Positions 58,021-64,000 of a stretch of DNA of 64,000 nt are shown in pieces. Source of the DNA: Plantago ovata (Eukaryota; Streptophyta; Magnoliopsida; Lamiales; Plantaginaceae); assembly GCA_028274465.1 (NCBI GenBank), contig CM051456.1, forward strand, positions 97,803,050 to 97,867,049. The letters run 5' to 3'. Position numbers and translations under genes: made by a program. The notes beneath the pieces were generated by a model. The model was not told the origin of the DNA. It saw only the letters and a list, made by a program, of their open reading frames with translations, and ran no database searches. Numbering within the stretch: position 1 is the stretch's first letter; each line of letters starts with the position of its first letter.

Positions 58021-58800
58021 TTTTGCTTATTGTTTCTGATTTAGGAATATTTGAAGTTTATGAAACATCAACTTTAGGTCCTTGAACTTTGAAGGGAGAG
58101 GTTGTATAAAAATGTGATACGTAATTTCTCAAAATCCATTAGTTGAGGGACTGGGTCTACAAATGAACCCGGGGGGACCACAATGGGGACAAAGAAAATT
58201 TCACACCAGTACAAAAGCAACTGTAATTTGTAATATATTATGTGCTTTGTATACTGGATATTGTCCGTTATGCGTTTGTTAGTAAATGGGACTTTTATCA
58301 CCCAAATGAAAATACTTCGTGTTTTAACTATTGAAGGAATATGCCCTTTCAACACAATGAGCCGTGAACATATAATGAAAATTGAGATTAAGTGGATGTA
58401 AATAGTATAGAAAATTGTAACAATCTTCTAATATATAACACATATTTGTAACAGTACTTCATTAAATGATCTATCTTTTTCGTTAAATAAGTTACTCCAT
58501 AAATACGAAAGGAGCGACATTTCAACCAACATATCAACCTACTTTTCGCACAAAGTACCTGGTTTTCTATTGAAAAATCATGGAGGTGTATTAATTGATC
58601 ATTTAATGAATTGTAGCCAATCACATTCCAAGGATTTAAAAAATCAACATGTTTAATGTGATATTAAATGAATTTCTACCAATCAAATTGCTAGAATTTA
58701 AAAAATGAGCATGGATTAAGGAGAGCCAATCAAATATTCTTATTTTCATATATTATATAGATAGATTGCATGGAGATTCACGAATTTGACTTTTTTCACG
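58021..58800. repeat. AT-rich flank with subterminal-type repeats
   Basis: Upstream of the MULE transposase start. Two imperfect direct repeats of about 51 bp (58601-58651 and 58662-58713) share AAATGAATT, a CCAATCA box and GAATTTAAAAAAT-like sequence. A third CCAATCAAAT follows at 58725. Such repeats are common near the ends of DNA transposons. A sharp end, possibly near TATATTATATAGATAGAT (58748-58766), is suggested but no matching opposite end is in the window. Confidence 0.35.
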
Positions 58801-59364
58801 CTCTAAATTTGTTAGGAAACTTGTAATTTTGATGATCAATTAATCATGCTAAATTAAGGAAAGTCCAGTAATTAGTACTCTTAAGGTCCATAGGAATTTA
58901 GAATTTTAAGGACATTGTAAAAGAGGAACGTTTGCTGAAGACTTAGTGTAGTTACTAGTTAGGTGCTTAGTTTTGTTGATGATGTACTTTGTTTTAACAA
59001 ACGAAATATTGAAGCACTAGAACCGTTCAGAAACTTGAAGAATTCGAAGATTGAAGACTAAATAAGATTTCTGAAGATGGTATCTACAAAGGCACATGTT
59101 TCTCATACAGTGAAAACTTCAGCAACATCTTGCATAAGTGAAAATCTATATGACAGGGTAGGTTTTGCTTGCTGAAACTGAGACTGACCGCTTGTTGAAA
59201 AACATATGTGACCTTCTTGCTGAAAGTACTTGCATTTGCGCTCCAACGTTCATATTTGAATTTCATTCAAATGAACATTAAATGCAAAAGTAAGCATGGG
59301 AAGAACATGAAGACTAGAAGACAAATGAAGGACGATGCTAAAAGTACAAAAGTAAGACAGTGAC
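58801..59364. repeat. Possible LTR fragment of another retrotransposon
   Basis: About 550 bp begins TGTTAGGAAACTTG near 58810 and has many GAAGA-type repeats (TGAAGACT, GAAGATTGAAGAC). This style is typical of some long Copia LTRs. No partner LTR, primer site or coding sequence is visible, so the call is weak. El6 interrupts it at 59364. Confidence 0.25.
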
Positions 59365-60555
59365 TGATGAACGTGTATTTTACACCTTCATTCGAGTCTT
59401 TTTTCACCTATTTAGCTATCCTCTATATTAATGTAGCTATATTATAGTGCATTTTATTAGAATAGTGTCACGTTTCCCTTTAGTTTGCATTTTTCAGGTT
59501 TTAGGTGAAAAACGTGATTTTCCGGGCAATTATATTGAAGAGAACGAAGAATCGGTGTTCCGAGGATATTCGTGGAGTATCTAGAAGGTTCCGGATGGGA
59601 TTTGAAGTCTAGGGGTCGAGTTTCAAGGCTTAAAGGTCACTAGAAGGCAAAATCCGGGTCCGAAAAGGAAAAGAAGTCCAAAAACGCGTTCCTCGCCGAC
59701 TGGAGCTCCCGGGCGGTTCGCCCGGGATGTGGGGCGGTTCGCCCCACACCAGGCGGTTCGCCCAGTGTGTGGGGCGACTCGCCCCACGCGTTCCGAACTC
59801 CTATATATAGTTGCAGTTTCTCCACGTTTTTTCATACTTTCTCAGACCTTTTTTCATACCTTTCTCATTAGTTTTAGATAGGAATTCTCCAGAGCCTGTT
59901 CTGGGAATTCTTAGCATAGGAGACTATTTTTCTTATCAATTTGGAGCTTGTGAGTTCGCGATTCTTCGGAGATTTACAACCTTCGTCGGTAACATTGTAT
60001 CTCACGATTTTTCTATTTATATTTATATCTTTCAACATGTTTTCATTCAATCTTGCTTTGATTTTTGTTGATTGCATGACATCTATGAGTAGCTAAATCT
60101 ATCGTTGGTGATAGTATGTGATTTCTTAGCTAGGGTTTTTAATTATGCATGATGGTGGTAATGCGAATCAGACTTTGAGTTATTGCTTTATTTCTTTGAT
60201 CTATCTATGCCCTCTATCTTCGTAGTGTTGAATTGAACGGAACACATTGGACAATTCATGATCTTAGATTTCTATGCAAAACGATCGGGTACTTCATGCA
60301 TGATTATTAACCTGCTATGCTTTGAATGATCATACTATCACTAACTTCCATTATCTTTGATAAGAAAAATCTGTTCTAAGTCGTTTGTTGAGTTTATAGT
60401 TTAAGTTAAATTAGATAAAGCTAGTTATAGTCCTTAGAGATCGACACTCGATGTTATTTTACTGCTACACTACGGTTTTCGTTGTAGTTGTGAATTGCCT
60501 TTGGCTAAAAACAAATTTATTTGATTAATTGAATCTGACAAATTCCAGTTCATCA
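59365..60555 (+). repeat. El6 5' LTR
   Basis: Collinear with El1 LTRs but more diverged in the first 500 bp. Palindromes at 59705-59790 are a mix of GGGGCGGTTCGCCCC and GGGGCGACTCGCCCC, that is, both subfamily types. TATA box CTATATATAG at about 59801-59810. Confidence 0.88.
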
Positions 60556-60694
60556 AATTGGCACCGTTGCCGGGGACTATACTCCTTTTTTCTGTTTAGC
60601 TTTTACATATTTTCAGCATTCAATTCCTAGTTTTAGTAGTTTTGTTTTATTTGATCTCTCTGATACTCCTTTCTTAGCTTGTTACAGATAGTGT

Positions 60695-62900
60695 ATGAGA
60701 AGTACACGATCTAGGGGAACACCGCTTGCTGAACCAATTGCTGAAATTGACAGAGTCTACCACCAAAGAAGGCGACTACTTCGACGACGTGAACTAGAGG
60801 AAATAGAGGATACCGATTTCTCTGAATCTCTACACAGTCTTTTTAAGGAAATCGTCGTAATGGCAGAAGCTAGACCACTGAAATCATGGGTTCAACCCAC
60901 CAAGGATCGTATGAGGGGATCGACGATTGTTCTTTCGCCTGCAACTCGAGATCTGGAAATAAAAAACCACGCGTTCCAACAACTTCCGAGGTTCTATGGC
61001 TTAGCAAGGGCATATGTGATGGGGTACTTGCACGATATCGATGACTTCGTCAACCAACTCCCACGACCCGGAGCTGAAATAACAGCGGATGAGTTGAGAA
61101 TGAAGGTTTTTGCTATGGGGCTTGGCGATAGGGCCAAGTCATGGTTGAGTTCTCTACCGGCGGGTTCGCTTGACACTTGGGAAAAGGTTTTTTCAGCATT
61201 CATGGAGAAATACTTTCCTCACACCTTGACTACCGCGTTTAAAACGCAAATCACTGGGTTCAAACAAGACTATGATGAGACCATCTACACCGCGTTTGAG
61301 AGGTTCCAAGACCTCATGAACAAGTGCCCTCACCATGGTTTTGAGCTTTCGGATCTTGTCCAACACTTCTACAATGGACTGACCTTTGAGAACCAGCAAG
61401 TGGTGGATTTCCAATGTCGTGGCAATATTTGGGAGAAAACCGCGGAAGCCGTATGGGCGGTTTTCGAAAGGCTTGCCAAGGGTTCGCAATTCAAGGATCC
61501 AAGAGCAATGGTTAGGAGACGTGGACCTGAAGCTCCACCTACTCAGGAGGCCCCTATGCATGGGGGGAATGGGGATCGATTCGAGTGCTTTACCAATGAG
61601 TTGAAACAAGTCCTCAAGAACTCCGCAGGAACATCTATGTCGAATGAAGTTTGCTGAATATGCAAGAACTATGGGCATGGAGCTCATATGTGTAGATCGG
61701 AGCTTGCATATGATGATGGCAATTGGGTTCACGGCAGCGAAGAGGAAGCTTTTGCTATGGAATTTGGTACTCAAGAAGCTAGCTACGGACAAGATGGTAG
61801 GAATCCTCGAGGTAGATTTTGGAGAAGAGGGTTCCGGAACAATCAAGGATACGCACCGGCTAGCCAAACTTATGGCCCTAACCAAGACCGTAGCAAGCTT
61901 AGCTATGGTAATGATCACTGCGAAAATCCCGCTCCCAAAGAGCAACCGAAGTCGAAGACAGCTCTACTCATGGAGAACTTGTAAAAAATGGTTGATCACA
62001 CCCAAAGTTTTCTTAAGCGTTATGAAGAAGATTCTGAGAAGACTAGGGCGAGGCTTGATCATTTGGAAGAAAGCACTAGGCTTGCCCATCAAAAGATGCA
62101 AGAGTTGATTGACCGTGGAGCAAGTAGGGAGCAAGGGAAGTTACCTAGCAACACTGAGAAGTCGATGTCTATTACCTTGGTGGGTGATCTTCCTGTTGAA
62201 ATCACCATCAAGAAGGTTGCTAAATGTGAGCGTTGCAAAGATGAAGAACCCCCACTAGCCAAGGAAGAAGAGAAGGACCTTGGTTCTGATAAGGGTGATG
62301 GGAGCAAGAGGACCCCGAGCCAATCCCTCAGAGTTTTGATGTTAAGGTCGGGATTGGTGAACTTGAAGATGTTCGTGCTACACTAGATACGGGATCTTAC
62401 TCTAATGTGCTCCAAATGAATGTGTTTGAGAAGAGTCGCCTTGGAAAACTATCTGAGCATAAGGCTATTGTGCAATTGGCGGATGGATCCTTTGTGAGAC
62501 CCGAAGACGTTGTGAAGAACGTATTGGTTAAGATTGGTGAAGCTTCTGTGTACACCAACTTTGTAGTTATGTCGGCGTCTACACCTGGGATGGGGGATGT
62601 TGTTCTCTTGGGGCGAACGTTCTTGACTAAGCTACGCTCCATGATAGACATCTACCGAACAACTTGCACCATGGAGGCGGATGGCAAGCAACATGTGTTG
62701 CGAGCCATATCTGATCCAAATATTCACTTCAATGCTTCTCACACCGTTAACTACTTTGGTCTTGTTGTCTATGTTCATTCTCATTCACAGGTTCGTGGCA
62801 TGAGGAAAAGATCCATGAAGGGGAAGTCTAGTACCCTCGAGAAGAAGAACAAAGAGCAAGGAGAAGTCGAGTCAAAGACTATAAACAATGGCGCTATCCG
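60695..62900 (+). pseudogene. gag-pro: El6 Gag-protease, multiply broken
   Basis: Starts MRSTRSRGTPLAEPIAEID. The first 320 codons (capsid core with AKSWLSSLPAGSLDTWEKVF) are open to TGA at 61655-61657, where other copies have CGA (Arg). A second stop, TAA at 61982-61984, replaces CAA (Gln) of ENLQKM. A small indel near 62298 in the acidic linker shifts the frame. The protease follows with LDTGSYSNVLQMN and VLLGRTFLTKL. The original TAG stop after the basic tail is absent, so this last frame runs on to 63031. Both point stops are C to T changes. Confidence 0.88.
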
Positions 62901-63109
62901 GGAGGCAACCCGGAGTTTTTATCGCTTTTTTACCGCTTTATTGCATTGCATGCATTCATACATTGAACAATTTGCTTTTCTTTATGTGAATTTGTTCGTT
63001 TTTGTGTCATTTTTTGCTTATGTTTATGTTTGAGTGAACTTTTTCGAGTGTTTTCCATGAGTAGACTGGTTTTCGGGGATAAAAAATTGAGTTTTTCGAA
63101 AAAAATTTG

Positions 63110-63258
63110 TCTCCCCACCTCTGGAGGTGGGGGGCGAATCGCCCCACATGGCCAGAGAGCTTCGAGCTCTCTGGACGTGGTGGGCGATTTGACCCACCAG
63201 CTCTCTGGCGGAGTGGGGCGAACCGCCCCACACACAGGGCGAATCGCCCCCCGGTTCC
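63110..63258 (+). repeat. El6 internal GC-hairpin array and TATA-like site
   Basis: Order as in El2: CCCCACCTC/GAGGTGGGG, GGGGCGAATCGCCCC, CCAGAGAGCT/AGCTCTCTGG (63152-63174), then further palindromes. TTATAAGT at about 63265 follows, and then a CT-rich leader with donor ATCTGAG|GTAACT near 63483. Loop bases of the first two stems differ from El2 while the arms are kept. Confidence 0.6.
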
Positions 63259-64000
63259 TGAGCTTATAAGTGTGGGATTTCTCCCCCAAACCCTCATTCT
63301 CTCATCTTCTTCACCTCTCTTTCTCCAAAACTCCCAAAAACTCGAAAAACCTTCTTTCTACCATAATTTCTTCAAATCTCCATCAAATTTTGTGTTATTT
63401 AGCTTCAATCGAAGCCCATTACGTGCTCTTTAATTCTATCCGAACAAGTTTCATCCTAGTGCATTTGTTTTTCAGATCTGAGGTAACTTCACATGAACCC
63501 TAATTTTTCAAATTTGGGGGTTTTCTGATTTATGCTTCAATTGAGCTTATATGACGTATGTGTTGATTGTTTATGTGATTAGAATCGATTTTCATTACCA
63601 ATTGCTTGCTCAATTTTGCTTGGTTTGGTAAATTGGGAATTTTTGCTTACTTGATATCTATGTCTCGTTTTGCATTGCTCCTTTTTCTTCATTCCACGTT
63701 ATATGATGAAGGTATTGGTATGGTAAAGGTGGACATCATGGTAGAACACTTGATTGATGGGGTTTGAGACTTTTTGGTGAATTTTTTGAGTACTATGGTT
63801 TGAATGAATCTCGTGATTTGAGGTTATTTGATATCTAGCATAAAGCATGTTGAGATATGTTACATATTATGATATGTTGATACGTTGCATTGTGGTAGCT
63901 AGATTAGACTTGGGGTTTTGAAGATTAGGTGTGATAATGAAGTTACTCGTTTGTTTCACTCTTACATTTGCATATGCATGAAGCTTTTTGTTGTACGAGG

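Larger units (their letters stand above)
59365..64000 (+). mobile_element. El6: Athila-like element, subfamily A, cut by window end
   Basis: 5' LTR 59365-60555 (1191 bp), TGATGAACG to TTCATCA. The primer site (60559-60576) has one mismatch (TGGCACC). Gag-Pro, an internal palindrome array and the start of the ORF2 intron are present. The window ends just before the expected acceptor. Left flank GTGAC (59360-59364) is the predicted target duplication. No pol is seen between Gag-Pro and the intron. Confidence 0.88.

Noticed and set aside
58801..59364. A confident Copia LTR call for this segment
   Set aside because: Only a style resemblance is seen. There is no partner LTR, primer site or coding region in the window, so it is listed at low confidence only.

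Overview
The window is plant nuclear DNA, most likely from a eudicot. Evidence: spliced genes with GT-AG introns and AT-rich introns, B3 and Ulp1-like genes, a Mutator-like (MULE) transposase gene, a Copia retrotransposon primed by initiator tRNA-Met, and Athila-like Gypsy retrotransposons whose primer site matches 18 nt of tRNA-Asp. The species cannot be named from sequence alone. There is one 100-N assembly gap (9062-9161). No intact protein-coding gene is evident; almost every reading frame carries stops, frameshifts or insertions.

Layout. (1) 1-4973, + strand: a multi-exon Ulp1-type (C48) cysteine protease-like gene, degenerate. (2) 5991-16138, + strand: a two-B3-domain (REM-like) gene, split after its fifth codon by a complete Athila-like element, El1 (6006-13622, TSD aggtt). 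(3) 16692-17385, - strand: a small GRF-type zinc-finger gene. (4) 17819-57939, - strand: a MULE transposase gene split by a 36-kb nest. The outer insertion is a Copia element (19116-55189, TSD gcaac). Its left LTR holds El2 (19141-35646, TSD gttac), which holds El3 (25024-33384). Its right LTR holds El4 (44356-54041, TSD gctac), which holds a solo LTR, El5 (49137-50407, TSD cctat). (5) 58021-59364: AT-rich flank with subterminal-type repeats and LTR-like sequence. (6) 59365-64000: the first part of El6, another Athila-like element running off the window.

With the insertions removed, about 14 kb remains. It holds Ulp1-like (+), B3 (+), GRF zinc finger (-) and MULE transposase (-), arranged convergently. 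ULP-carrying MULEs (Kaonashi type) are known in plants, so this may be one large MULE with unusual B3 and GRF passengers. Only one possible end lies in the window, so this stays an inference.

The Athila-like family falls into subfamily A (El1, El2, El6) and subfamily B (El3, El4, El5). Its members encode Gag plus an aspartic protease but no reverse transcriptase or integrase, so they are non-autonomous. In place of pol they carry a conserved module. It consists of an array of GC-rich palindromes (core GGGGCGATTCGCCCC), a CT-rich leader, a 540-541 bp intron with a consensus donor, branch point and acceptor, a conserved ORF2 of unknown function and an acidic ORF3. Similar palindromes lie directly upstream of the LTR TATA box. 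The repeated pairing of palindrome array with promoter-like sequence, and the spliced accessory ORF, are the most novel features here.
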